Positions 25,926-35,534 of a stretch of 64,000 nucleotides of DNA are shown here, piece after piece. This DNA is from Anaerocolumna sp. AGMB13020 (GTDB lineage: Bacteria; Bacillota; Clostridia; Lachnospirales; Lachnospiraceae): the NCBI RefSeq assembly GCF_033100115.1, contig NZ_CP136910.1, forward strand, positions 744,001 to 808,000, given 5' to 3'. The notes beneath the pieces are model-generated. The model worked only from the letters and a program-made list of their open reading frames with translations. It had not been told where the DNA came from and searched no databases. Numbering within the stretch: the first letter of the stretch is position 1; each line of letters begins with the position of its first letter. A program made the position numbers and the translations under genes.

Positions 25926-26768
25926 ATGGGCACCTTCGAAAAGCTAGGATACCTAAACGATGATTTTCGGATCTTCCACCTGATGGACAACGAGAAAAAA
26001 GAATTTGATTTTCATTACCATGACTTTAACAAAATAATGATCTTCCTCTCCGGAAACCTTAATTATTCCATCGAAGGCAGGAATTACCATTTAAATCCCT
26101 ATGATATTCTTCTGGTAAACGCTGGTGAGGTACACCGCCCCGTCTGTCTTGATAATTCCGTTTATGACAGAATTATCGTATATGTATCCACGAAATTTTT
26201 AACCTCCTACAGCAGCGAGGAATATAACCTGATGCACTGCTTTGACAAAGCAAAAAAGGAGCATTCCAATGTACTTCGGATTCCCTCCCTGGATAAAAGC
26301 AAGCTCTATCATGTCTGCAAAGAACTTGAATTATCCTTTAAAGACAATGACTTTGCAAGAGAGCTGTATCAAAAGATTTTGTTTCTGGAGTTTATGATAC
26401 AGTTAAATCGCACGGTTATCTCCAATCATGTAAACTACCTGGACAGTGATATGGCAAATGATAAACTCCTCGCAATCCTTGACTATATCAATACCAATCT
26501 TACCGAAGACATAACCATCGATACACTGGCAAATACCTTCTTTCTAAGCAGATACTATCTCATGCACTTTTTTAAAGAGCATACGGGATATACCGTAGGC
26601 AATTACATCACAGAGAAACGGCTGCTGCTGGCCAGACATTATGTTCAAGCCGGTTACACCTCAACTCAGGCCTGCTATATGAGTGGTTTTAAGAATTACT
26701 CCACCTTTTCAAGGGCTTTTAAAAAAGCCTTTAAAACCATGCCTAAAAATGCCCCTTACATAGATTAA
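25926..26768 (+). CDS. AraC-family regulator with cupin sensor domain
   Basis: 280 residues. The N-terminal half is a cupin-like arabinose-binding domain (FDFHYHDFNKIMIFLSGNLNYSIEG); the C-terminal ~100 residues are the double helix-turn-helix (ITIDTLANTFFLSRYYLMHFFKEHTG ... STQACYMSGFKNYSTFSRAFKK). AAGGAG lies seven bases before the ATG. It precedes the GH2 gene on the same strand by 167 bases and probably activates it in response to a sugar. Confidence 0.88.
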   Translation: MGTFEKLGYLNDDFRIFHLMDNEKKEFDFHYHDFNKIMIFLSGNLNYSIEGRNYHLNPYDILLVNAGEVHRPVCLDNSVYDRIIVYVSTKFLTSYSSEEYNLMHCFDKAKKEHSNVLRIPSLDKSKLYHVCKELELSFKDNDFARELYQKILFLEFMIQLNRTVISNHVNYLDSDMANDKLLAILDYINTNLTEDITIDTLANTFFLSRYYLMHFFKEHTGYTVGNYITEKRLLLARHYVQAGYTSTQACYMSGFKNYSTFSRAFKKAFKTMPKNAPYID

Positions 26769-26935
26769 CATGTAAAATACTATCCCTTTCATGGATTTTC
26801 GTATATACCCTTAAGCATTCACTGGAATATCCACTTGAAATCAGTTATGATACTTATAGTTCAGTGTTTTAACTTTCATAAAGTCTTACAAGAGCTTAAG
26901 AATATTATGAAATAACAGCAGAAAGGATATCATCA

Positions 26936-29900
26936 ATGAGCCAAAAAGCACTATTTAACGATAACTGGCAATTTATTAAAATGCCGGTACATTCCTCCAT
27001 AGAGGAACTCCCTAAAAGCGAGGCGAATTTTTCACCTGTCAGTCTGCCTCATGACTGGTTGATTTACAATACCAATGATCTCTATGAAACCGGTGACGGC
27101 TGGTATAAGAAAAGTTTGTTTCTGGAAGAGAGTTCGGAAATAAAGGAACTGATAAATCGCAAAACAACAGAAGGAACCCTGCCATCCCATTACCTGTACA
27201 AGCCCGGTACGAAATTCTCTCTTTCTTTCGAAGGTGTATATATGGACTCTTCCGTCTATGTAAACGGCACCTTTGCAGGGAATTGGAAATATGGGTACTC
27301 CTCTTTTGAATACGATATTACATCATTTTTAAAAGCCGGTGAAAATGAAATCCTTGTTCAGGTATGCCACGAGGCTCCCAACTCCCGCTGGTACTCCGGC
27401 GCTGGTATTTACAGAAATGTATGGCTCAAGGCTTCAACTGACAGTCATCTTATAACAGATGGTATCTATGTTTCCACCAAAGAGCTGGGCAGGAACTGGG
27501 AGGTAACGATAGATACCGAAGTTTACATATCCCCTGATAACAAACCAGATAAATTTACACTTCGTCACAGCATTATAGATGTTAAGGGTAATATTACTTC
27601 TGAAAAGCAGATTGACCTTACTGAGACAGCAGATCGTTCCTGCTGCAAAAGCACCACATCTCTGAATGTAAATGAGCCTGCGCTTTGGGACCTTAATTCT
27701 CCAAATCTCTATTCCTTAAGGACTGAGCTTCTCTCAGAAAATATCGTGATTGACACAGAAACCCTGAACTTCGGTTTCTCAACAAAGAAATTTGATACGG
27801 AAAAAGGCTTCTTCTTAAACGGAGAACACATAAAAATAAACGGTGTATGTGAACATCATGACCTTGGCTGCCTGGGTGCCGCTGTCAACAAAGCTGCCTT
27901 GCGCAGAAAAATCCTGCTTTTAAAAGAAATGGGCGTTAACGGTATCCGAACCTCCCACAATATGCCGGCGGTGGAGCTGATGGAGCTGGCAGATGAAATG
28001 GGTATATTAATTGTATCCGAAGGCTTCGATATGTGGGAGCGTTCAAAGACTACTTATGACTATGCCAGATTCTTCCCGGAATGGTCACAGAGAGATGTTG
28101 CCAGCTGGGTACGCAGGGATAGAAACCATCCAAGCCTTCTTATGTGGAGCATCGGCAACGAAATCCCTGATACCCATGCCGATGCCAGGGGGCAGGAAGT
28201 GACCAGCTACCTAAAAAAACAGGTAGAGAAACACGATTACAGGGGGAATGCTCCTGCTACCATCGGTTCCAATTACATGCCTTGGGAAAATGCAAGAAAA
28301 TGCGCGGACATCCTAAAATATGCGGGTTATAACTATGCTGAAAAATATTATGAAGAGCATCACAAGGAACACCCGGACTGGTTTATTTACGGCAGTGAAA
28401 CCTCCTCAACGGTACAGAGCAGAAGTATATACCACTTCCCTCTTTCCCAGCCCATCTTAAATGATGATGACGAACAGTGCTCCTGTCTTGGTAACAGTAC
28501 TACCAGCTGGGGTGCGAAAAATACAGAATATGCAATAACCGCTGACAGAGATGCAGAATTCTCCATGGGACAGTTTATCTGGACCGGTTTTGATTACATT
28601 GGAGAGCCTACACCTTACTCTACAAAGAATTCCTATTTCGGACAGATTGATACTGCCGGCTTTAAAAAAGATACCTTCTATATCTATCAGGCAGAATGGA
28701 CAGAATACAGAACAACCCCCATGGTGCATATCTTCCCTTATTGGGATTTTTCCGAAGGACAGTTAATTGATGTCAGGGTATGCTCCAATGCACCTTCTGT
28801 TGAGCTGTTCTTAAACGATGTTTCACAGGGCATATACCACATTGACCACCAAAAGGGCAAAGAGCTCCTGGGGCATTTTAAGATTCCCTATACAAAAGGC
28901 GTGTTAAGAGCAGTTGCATACGATGAACAAGGTAACATTATAGCAGAGGATGTGAAAACCTCCTTTACCGATGCGGCTTCCCTTCAGTTAGACTGGGACA
29001 AAAGCGAGATTACCGCGGATGCTGCCGATTTGATTTTCTTAGAAATCTCAGCGGTGGATAAAGACGGAAATTTCGTATATAATGCCAGAAACCGTGTTCA
29101 GGTAAGTGTAGAAGGTGCTGGTGTTCTTGCAGGTCTTGACAATGGTGACAGCACCGATTATGACCAGTATAAGGGTACAAGCAGAAGACTCTTTGGCGGC
29201 AAACTTCTGGCTGTGATACAGAGTACCTTTCAAGAAGGGGCTATCAACGTAACAATAACATCAGAAGGTCTTCCTGCTGAAACCATAAGCTTTACTTCTC
29301 TGCCCGTTTCAGATAAGAAACTATTAGAAGGAGTAAGTGAACCACTTCCCTTTATAAAGAACCAGGAAGAAGATACGTTAAAAGAGATTCCCATACGAAA
29401 ATTAGAAATCCTTGCGCCAAAGGGTACCCAATTAAACGCAGAGTGTACTGCGATTCCCCTACAGCTTAAAATACATCCTGAAAATGCTACTTACAAGGAT
29501 ATCTCCTGGCGTTTAACTACTGTAACAGGTTCTGATACCAGCATCGCTTCCTTTGTGATTCCGGATGACTCACATCCTGAGTCAGTACTGCTAACTGCAC
29601 TGGGGGATGGCTTTGGATATATCAGATGCCAGGCAATGAACGGCGGCACCAAAGTTAATCTGTATTCTCAGCTGGAATTTAACATAGACGGAGTGGGTAT
29701 TGCAAATATCAATCCTTACAGCTTTGTAGCAGGCAGCAATTATTCCTCCGGCAGCAGTAACCTGACAAATGGAAATGAACGTGGTGTAGCAACCACCAGA
29801 GAAGAGACCAGTATCATTACTTTTGAAAGACTGGATTTTGGTACATATGGTTCCAGAGAGCTGACTCTCCCCATATTCGCTACCGACCAAGGTGTCTTTG

Positions 29901-30478
29901 ATATCAGTATCTGGTCAGGGATTCCAGGTGAAAGAAGTGCAAGACTCATAACCACCGTTATCTATGACCTTCCGCAGATATGGGGCTTATTCCAGGAAAA
30001 GACCTATATCTTACCGGAACTTTTAAGTGGAATACAGACAATCAGCTTTTCCTTTAAGCATCCGCTTCATCTAAAGGGTTTTACCTTTACAGAAGCCAGA
30101 AAAGCATTTGACAGATTGGAGTTAGTAAACCATGATTCTATCTATGGCGATTCCTTTATCCTTGGAAATGAGGCCATTGAAAGTATTGGAAATAACGTAT
30201 CCATCGAGTTCCTGGCTATGGATTTCGGTGAAACAGGCAGCAGCAGCCTTATGATCTGCGGCCACTCTCCTCTGGATATGAACACCATCCACATTCATTT
30301 TACTGATGATGAGGGCGACTATACGGAGCTTGTTGAATTCTCCTACTCCGAGGATTACTGTGAGAGGGAATATAAAATAAAACCGGTAACCGGCAAGAAA
30401 AAAGTGACCTTTGTATTCCTTCCGGGTTCTAACTTTGATTTTAAATGGTTTCAGTTTTCAGAAATAAAGGATAAATAG
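26936..30478 (+). CDS. GH2 beta-galactosidase-like glycoside hydrolase
   Basis: 1180 residues. The order is GH2 sugar-binding jelly roll (VSLPHDWLIYN; SRWYSGAGIYRNVWL), immunoglobulin-like domain, TIM barrel with acid/base E409 (MWSIGNEIPD) and nucleophile E488 (YGSETSSTV). DUF4982-type and invasin/Ig-like modules follow, with beta-sandwich carbohydrate-binding-like repeats at the C-terminus. Both catalytic Glu residues are present. There is no signal peptide despite the extracellular-looking accessory modules, so it should act on imported sugars. Specificity (galactoside, glucuronide or other) cannot be fixed by eye. Confidence 0.85.
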   Translation: MSQKALFNDNWQFIKMPVHSSIEELPKSEANFSPVSLPHDWLIYNTNDLYETGDGWYKKSLFLEESSEIKELINRKTTEGTLPSHYLYKPGTKFSLSFEGVYMDSSVYVNGTFAGNWKYGYSSFEYDITSFLKAGENEILVQVCHEAPNSRWYSGAGIYRNVWLKASTDSHLITDGIYVSTKELGRNWEVTIDTEVYISPDNKPDKFTLRHSIIDVKGNITSEKQIDLTETADRSCCKSTTSLNVNEPALWDLNSPNLYSLRTELLSENIVIDTETLNFGFSTKKFDTEKGFFLNGEHIKINGVCEHHDLGCLGAAVNKAALRRKILLLKEMGVNGIRTSHNMPAVELMELADEMGILIVSEGFDMWERSKTTYDYARFFPEWSQRDVASWVRRDRNHPSLLMWSIGNEIPDTHADARGQEVTSYLKKQVEKHDYRGNAPATIGSNYMPWENARKCADILKYAGYNYAEKYYEEHHKEHPDWFIYGSETSSTVQSRSIYHFPLSQPILNDDDEQCSCLGNSTTSWGAKNTEYAITADRDAEFSMGQFIWTGFDYIGEPTPYSTKNSYFGQIDTAGFKKDTFYIYQAEWTEYRTTPMVHIFPYWDFSEGQLIDVRVCSNAPSVELFLNDVSQGIYHIDHQKGKELLGHFKIPYTKGVLRAVAYDEQGNIIAEDVKTSFTDAASLQLDWDKSEITADAADLIFLEISAVDKDGNFVYNARNRVQVSVEGAGVLAGLDNGDSTDYDQYKGTSRRLFGGKLLAVIQSTFQEGAINVTITSEGLPAETISFTSLPVSDKKLLEGVSEPLPFIKNQEEDTLKEIPIRKLEILAPKGTQLNAECTAIPLQLKIHPENATYKDISWRLTTVTGSDTSIASFVIPDDSHPESVLLTALGDGFGYIRCQAMNGGTKVNLYSQLEFNIDGVGIANINPYSFVAGSNYSSGSSNLTNGNERGVATTREETSIITFERLDFGTYGSRELTLPIFATDQGVFDISIWSGIPGERSARLITTVIYDLPQIWGLFQEKTYILPELLSGIQTISFSFKHPLHLKGFTFTEARKAFDRLELVNHDSIYGDSFILGNEAIESIGNNVSIEFLAMDFGETGSSSLMICGHSPLDMNTIHIHFTDDEGDYTELVEFSYSEDYCEREYKIKPVTGKKKVTFVFLPGSNFDFKWFQFSEIKDK

Positions 30479-30487
30479 CAGAAGGAA

Positions 30488-30523
30488 GACCAGGGCTTTG
30501 TAAGTTAATTTACAGCCCTGGTC
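30488..30523 (+). terminator. Terminator of the GH2 gene
   Basis: GACCAGGGCT pairs with AGCCCTGGTC over ten bases, extended by TGTAA/TTACA, and is followed by TTATATTTTT. It begins ten bases after the GH2 stop codon. Confidence 0.85.
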
Positions 30524-30696
30524 TTATATTTTTAGAGTAATTGCAATTTGAAATGCAGGGAACCAGATAATTATGATTTTCTCTGAAGACAAAGCCAGAT
30601 AAGAATATCAATCAGGGCAGTCAGTAAAATAGCTTCCCTTATAACTATCATTTTACTTTCAATATCAGCGCTTCTAAAACAAATATTGACAGTTTA

Positions 30697-31701
30697 TTAT
30701 AAAATTACCACACCTTTATCAGCCATATACTCTAACATCTCATCTTCCCATACCGATGCCTGAACCTCACCAATATGTACCTTATCCATAAAATACATAC
30801 AGATTCTGGACTGTCCGATTCCGCCTCCTATTGTAAAGGGCAGACGGTCGTTAAGAACATCCTGATGATAGGGCAATTTTCTTCTCTCCTCCGCCGCTGC
30901 TTCGGTCAGCTGTTTATCCATGGCTCCGGCATCCACCCTGATGCCCATGGAGGATACTTCAAAAGCAATATCCAGCAATTGGTGATACAGAATAAGGTCA
31001 CCATTTAAATTCCAATCATCATAATCCGGTGATCTTCCGTCATGCTTTTCTCCGCTTTTTAACTTACCGCCTATTTCCATAATAAATATGGCTCCCTTTT
31101 CCCTTACAAGGGCTGCCTCTCTCTCTTTGCCTGATAACTCAGGATATAGGTCTGCAAGCTCCTGACTGGTTATAAAAGTTATTTCCTTTGGTAGTTTTGC
31201 TTCAAACTTTGTAAATCTGCTTCTTACGAATTCTTCTGTCTCTAAAAACACCTCATAAATTTTATTGACAGCACTTTTTAGAGTCTGAAGGTTTCTGTCT
31301 TCTCTTTGTATCACCTTTTCCCAATCCCACTGATCCACATAGATGGAATGAATATTGTCAAGAGTCTCGTCACATCTGATTGCATTCATATCAGTATAAA
31401 GGCCTTCACCTACGTCAAACTGATATCTCTTTAAGGCCATCCTCTTCCATTTGGCAAGGGACTGAACCACCTCACATTTTCTGTTCTGGGTTCCGATTCC
31501 AGCGAAAGAAACCGGCTGTTCTACACCATTTAGATTGTCATTTAGTCCTGTCTCCGGCAGCACGAACAATGGTGCTGAAACTCTGGTCAGATTAAGTTTT
31601 TCCGCCAGGTTTTTTTCAAAATAATCTTTTATCAGCTTGATTGCTGTTTCCGTTTCTCTTAAGGTTGTCTTACTTGTATAACCCTCCGGTATATAGTGCA
31701 T
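30697..31701 (-). CDS. asnA: Aspartate--ammonia ligase
   Basis: 334 residues, close to the 330 of the Escherichia coli enzyme. It makes asparagine from aspartate, ammonia and ATP through an aspartyl-adenylate and is related to class II aminoacyl-tRNA synthetases. Recognised segments are TETAIKLIKDYFEKNL, VSAPLFV, the IRCDETLDNIHSIYVDQWDWEKV core and the C-terminal LPFTIGGGIGQSR. GGAGG lies seven bases before the ATG. It is a single gene. I looked for a T-box leader in 31702-31960 and found no characteristic sequence. Confidence 0.95.
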   Translation of the reverse strand: MHYIPEGYTSKTTLRETETAIKLIKDYFEKNLAEKLNLTRVSAPLFVLPETGLNDNLNGVEQPVSFAGIGTQNRKCEVVQSLAKWKRMALKRYQFDVGEGLYTDMNAIRCDETLDNIHSIYVDQWDWEKVIQREDRNLQTLKSAVNKIYEVFLETEEFVRSRFTKFEAKLPKEITFITSQELADLYPELSGKEREAALVREKGAIFIMEIGGKLKSGEKHDGRSPDYDDWNLNGDLILYHQLLDIAFEVSSMGIRVDAGAMDKQLTEAAAEERRKLPYHQDVLNDRLPFTIGGGIGQSRICMYFMDKVHIGEVQASVWEDEMLEYMADKGVVIL

Positions 31702-31971
31702 GTATTACCTCCACCTTTTCATCTTAAAAATTGTATATTTATGTACTATTATAGGTATAAATAAAGATATTTCAAGAACAATTTTAAATTGCCTTATTTC
31801 ATACCAGTGATTAACCAGATGATTATTGCTGGTTTTCGATGTAGCGAAATCTTTAATCCATATAATCGAGATCTCATAAGGTATTATCATAGCATCGATA
31901 ATTAGCTATGCTTTCTTATTCTTTTTGTGTTAGAATAAAGTCTAAATCCATTAAACTTGCGGAGGTCCCAT

Positions 31972-32643
31972 ATGAAATACGACTGTCTCATAGTCGACGA
32001 TGAAATTCCCTTATCTGAAAGTACCAGTGAATATTTCAACATGTTTGATATAAAGACTACCTGGGTGGCAGATGCAGCTGCCTGTCTGGCGTTTTTTAAA
32101 GAAAACAAGACGGATCTAATTCTTCTTGATATAAATCTCGGAACAGATTCCGGTTTCTCTCTTTGCAAGAAAATAAGAGAGAATTTAGATGTTCCTATTC
32201 TTTTTATCAGTGCCAGAAACAGTGATGATGATATTCTGCTGGCTCTTGGCATTGGCGGGGACGACTACATCAGCAAACCTTATTCCCTAAATGTGCTACT
32301 GGCGAAGGTTAAAGCAGTATTAAAACGTTATCAGAACAAAGAATCAGAGGAAATAAGCTTTGGAAGGTACACGATTAACTTCCATCTGGAACGAGTTTTC
32401 TGTGACGGAAATGACTTAGGTCTTAAAGCCATGGAATACAAACTTCTCTCCTATCTTGTCCGAAACAGCAGCAGGATTATTTCAAAGGAGGAGCTCTTTG
32501 ACAAAGTCTGGGGTGATTCCATCACCGGTGACGGCACCCTTAATGTTCATATTCGAAGATTACGGGAAAAGATTGAAGATGACCCAAATAATCCCAAATA
32601 TATCCGTACCATCTGGGGAACCGGTTACATCTTTGAGGCTTAA
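31972..32643 (+). CDS. OmpR/PhoB-type response regulator
   Basis: 223 residues. Receiver domain with D9-D10 acidic pair and phospho-acceptor D53 (LILLDINLG), then a winged-helix DNA-binding domain (LSYLVRNSSRIISKEELFDKVWGD ... VHIRRLREKIEDDP). The ATG is preceded by GGAGG at six bases; an upstream in-frame TTG lies before the site and is not used. It pairs with the kinase 43 bases downstream and probably controls the ABC exporter at 35.5-38.6 kb. Confidence 0.92.
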   Translation: MKYDCLIVDDEIPLSESTSEYFNMFDIKTTWVADAAACLAFFKENKTDLILLDINLGTDSGFSLCKKIRENLDVPILFISARNSDDDILLALGIGGDDYISKPYSLNVLLAKVKAVLKRYQNKESEEISFGRYTINFHLERVFCDGNDLGLKAMEYKLLSYLVRNSSRIISKEELFDKVWGDSITGDGTLNVHIRRLREKIEDDPNNPKYIRTIWGTGYIFEA

Positions 32644-32686
32644 AGGATAACCATAATCAACTTTATTCAATGGAAAAGAGGATTAA

Positions 32687-33958
32687 ATGAAGATAAAAAG
32701 CTTCAGCCTTATCCTGGCTGTGATATTATTACTGGGCATCTCAGGTGCTGTAATTATAGCTGTACAAGCACCGGATAATCAGCTGGATACAGTAGCTGTT
32801 AATGATATTGTTTATAATTTAAAAGAAAACTGGAAATCTCTGAAAGCACCGGATTATCCCCTGCCCGGCATTTCTTATGGGATTGATTATACCGTTCTTG
32901 ATACCGAAGGCAAACTTCTTAGAGCTACCAAACCAGGTATTACAGCAGATGAGAATTCGGCTGTCAGGCACAGAGATACCATACTTTCTATCTATGGCAC
33001 TGATGACAGTTACCTCGGAAAACTCGTCATCTACAATGATTCCAATAAACACTGGCAAAATTTCAGGAACCGCCTGCTTACGGACTTTCTGCTTATGTGC
33101 TTTCTGTTCATATCGGCTTTGTCAGTCTTTCTTCTTATCATTCAAAAGAAAATTTTAAGACCCTTTGAAATCCTGAACAGATTTGCAAAAAATATTGCCG
33201 CCGGTAATCTTGATATTCCCCTTTCTATGGATAAAGAGAATGCCTTCGGAGCTTTTACCGAAAGCTTCGATCTGATGAGAACAGAACTTGCCACCGCCAA
33301 AGAAAATGAATACAGGGCGAACACCAGCAAAAAAGAGCTTGTGGCCTCCTTAAGCCATGATATTAAGACACCCGTGGCATCAATAAAAGCAATTGCAGAA
33401 CTTATGTCTGTTACCGCCACAGATAATAAAATGAAAAAACAGCTGGAGACAATCAATGCAAAAGCCGATCAGATAAATCTGCTGATCAGCAATATGTTTC
33501 ATGCTACCTTAGAAGAACTAAACGAACTAAAGGTTACCAATTCCACCATATCCAGTCATCAGATTTCAGATATGCTCCATCATGCAGATTATCAGAAAAC
33601 GGCAGATATTGACCCGATACCTGCGTGCCTGATTCTGGCAGATCCTCTCAGGTTATCACAGGTTCTTGATAATATCATCAGTAATTCCTATAAATATGCC
33701 GGAACCAGGTTACACGTGACCTTTCATCTGGATGCCGCTTTATCAGTTGATATAACCGATTACGGACCGGGTGTTCTTTTGGAGGAAATACCCCTCCTGA
33801 CCCAGAAATATTTCCGTGGCACGAATAGCAGGACGGAACAAGGTACAGGAATTGGTCTTTATATTTCTGCGTATTTTATGGACAAGATGGGTGGTTCCCT
33901 TGAATTTTTCAACAGCAAAGAAGGCTTTACGGCAAGGCTTCTATTAAAACTCGTGTAA
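32687..33958 (+). CDS. Sensor histidine kinase of the OmpR-type pair
   Basis: 423 residues. Membrane spans at about 5-27 and 130-152 flank a short extracellular domain of ~100 residues. A HAMP domain, the HisKA segment with H224 (SLSHDIKTPVASIKAI), and a HATPase_c domain with N-box DNIISNSYKYAG, DYGPGVLLEEI and GTGIGLYISAYF follow. AGAGG lies five bases before the ATG. The layout with a MacB/Bce-like exporter suggests sensing of an antimicrobial or envelope stress, though the sensor domain is larger than in true BceS kinases. Confidence 0.9.
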   Translation: MKIKSFSLILAVILLLGISGAVIIAVQAPDNQLDTVAVNDIVYNLKENWKSLKAPDYPLPGISYGIDYTVLDTEGKLLRATKPGITADENSAVRHRDTILSIYGTDDSYLGKLVIYNDSNKHWQNFRNRLLTDFLLMCFLFISALSVFLLIIQKKILRPFEILNRFAKNIAAGNLDIPLSMDKENAFGAFTESFDLMRTELATAKENEYRANTSKKELVASLSHDIKTPVASIKAIAELMSVTATDNKMKKQLETINAKADQINLLISNMFHATLEELNELKVTNSTISSHQISDMLHHADYQKTADIDPIPACLILADPLRLSQVLDNIISNSYKYAGTRLHVTFHLDAALSVDITDYGPGVLLEEIPLLTQKYFRGTNSRTEQGTGIGLYISAYFMDKMGGSLEFFNSKEGFTARLLLKLV

Positions 33959-34067
33959 TCCGTAAAGCAGCAATGTAGCAATGTGACGTTCAGAGCAATA
34001 TCATACAAGAATGCCCTTACGGCTTGTGATAAACTAACTTTCAGATTCAGGAAAGGAGACGCAAGTA

Positions 34068-34886
34068 ATGAAGCAGGAAACAAGAACTGTAAAATACGAT
34101 TCCAGGCTAAAAGTAGAGGCCTATCATTTTCAAGGAATCATGCAGAAATTCCCGAACCATTTTCATGAATACTTTGTAATTGGTTTTATAGAAAAAGGTA
34201 AACGTTATCTCTCCTGCAAAAACAGGGAGTATACCGTCGAACCCGGGGATTTGGTAATATTTAATCCTCTTGACAACCATACCTGTGAGCAAATCGATGG
34301 AAAGACACTCGATTATCGATGCCTTAATATCCAGCCGGAGGTTATGAAAAAAGCTGTCTATGAAATAACCGGCAACGAGATTATTCCTTATTTTACTACT
34401 CATGTAATTTTTCATAGTGAACTGGTTCCATTATTAACGGATCTGCACCAGATGATAATGCAGGAGGAAATGGATTTTAGAAAAGAGGAGCTTTTTCTCT
34501 TTCTGCTCGAGCAGTTATTGGAAGAATATACAGAACAGGGTGTATCAAAGCCTGCGGCAGAACCAAGTGCAGAAATAAAGGCAGTCTGTGACTATTTGGA
34601 AAAGCATTTTGCAGACAGTATCAATTTAGATGACCTCTGTTCATTAACAGGATTCAGTAAATACTACCTGCTGCGTTCCTTCACCAGGCAGAAAGGGATT
34701 TCTCCTTATAGTTATCTGGAAACCATACGTATCGGTAAAGCCAGGAAACTACTAGAACAGGGTATACTGCCGATTGAGGTTGCTCTGCAGACTGGCTTTA
34801 CCGACCAAAGTCATTTCTCTAACTTCTTCAAGAAGTTTATAGGCCTGACTCCCAAGCAATATATGAATATATTTAAGGAGATTTGA
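34068..34886 (+). CDS. AraC-family regulator
   Basis: 272 residues. Cupin N-terminus (AYHFQGIMQKFPNHFHEYFVIGFIEKG; EPGDLVIFNPLDNHTCE) and C-terminal double helix-turn-helix (INLDDLCSLTGFSKYYLLRSFTRQKG ... PIEVALQTGFTDQSHFSNFFKK). AAAGGAG lies nine bases before the ATG. Its stop is one base from the DUF2000 start, so the two are co-transcribed. Target genes cannot be told; the DUF2000 partner is the natural guess. Confidence 0.87.
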   Translation: MKQETRTVKYDSRLKVEAYHFQGIMQKFPNHFHEYFVIGFIEKGKRYLSCKNREYTVEPGDLVIFNPLDNHTCEQIDGKTLDYRCLNIQPEVMKKAVYEITGNEIIPYFTTHVIFHSELVPLLTDLHQMIMQEEMDFRKEELFLFLLEQLLEEYTEQGVSKPAAEPSAEIKAVCDYLEKHFADSINLDDLCSLTGFSKYYLLRSFTRQKGISPYSYLETIRIGKARKLLEQGILPIEVALQTGFTDQSHFSNFFKKFIGLTPKQYMNIFKEI

Positions 34887-34887
34887 A

Positions 34888-35310
34888 ATGCTTGATACTA
34901 ATATGAAATGTGTTATGGTTATAGATTCTGAACTTCCCACCGGAATTATAGCTAATACAGCCTCCATTCTTGGGATTACACTTGGGAAACAGTTTCCGGA
35001 ACTGGTAGGGGAAGATGTTGTTGACGGATCAGACCAGGTACATTTAGGTATCACCACAATACCTGTCAGCATGCTTCGTGGTGATAATATGCTATTGAAA
35101 ACTTTAAGGAAGCGGTTATATGACTCAGAATTTAACGATCTTTTAGTAATAGATTTTTCCGATGTTGCGCAAAGCTGCAATATTTACAGTGAATATGTTT
35201 CAAAAGCAGCTGTTACCGAAGAAGAAAACCATAATTACTTTGGTATTGCAATCTATGGAAACAAGAAAAAAGTAAACAAACTCACAGGCTCCATGCCGCT
35301 TTTAAGATAA
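34888..35310 (+). CDS. DUF2000 family protein
   Basis: 140 residues. The opening (MKCVMVIDSELPTGIIANTASILGITLGKQFPELVG) is the hallmark of DUF2000, whose members are related to peptidyl-tRNA hydrolase PTH2 but have no settled function. GGAG in the end of the AraC gene provides the ribosome site. AraC-DUF2000 pairs occur as small operons. I see no membrane span or signal peptide. Confidence 0.82.
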   Translation: MLDTNMKCVMVIDSELPTGIIANTASILGITLGKQFPELVGEDVVDGSDQVHLGITTIPVSMLRGDNMLLKTLRKRLYDSEFNDLLVIDFSDVAQSCNIYSEYVSKAAVTEEENHNYFGIAIYGNKKKVNKLTGSMPLLR

Positions 35311-35456
35311 GCAAGGGATACCTATGCATATTTTTATACGCAGAATTTCCACCCGTGAAATAAGATTCACAGCCTTCCTGGCTGGGTTAAGTAAAATTTA
35401 GTCATATACAAAAAAGACACTGTTATTAAGAAAATACTCGTGCCAGAAATTTAAGA

Positions 35457-35505
35457 ACTGGTTAAGGATTGGATAAAGACTGGTTAAAAGTCCATGTGCT
35501 ATTAT
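35457..35505 (+). promoter_or_regulatory. Three 11-bp-spaced direct repeats upstream of the ABC exporter
   Basis: ACTGGTTAA (35457), ATTGGATAA (35468) and ACTGGTTAA (35479) are spaced exactly 11 bases apart, so they face one side of the helix. The last repeat covers the position of the -35 of a promoter whose -10 is TATTAT (35500-35505); no consensus -35 is present. This is the layout expected for an OmpR-type activator, most likely the regulator at 31972-32643. Confidence 0.6.
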
Positions 35506-35534
35506 AAGAACAGAAATTAACAGGAGGATAAAAT

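Noticed and set aside
31702..31960. T-box or other riboswitch upstream of asnA
   Set aside because: None of the conserved T-box sequence or a terminator/antiterminator pair is visible.
34068..35310. AraC/DUF2000 pair as part of the exporter operon
   Set aside because: A separate promoter with phased repeats precedes the exporter, and the 224-base gap with a weak hairpin argues for separate units.
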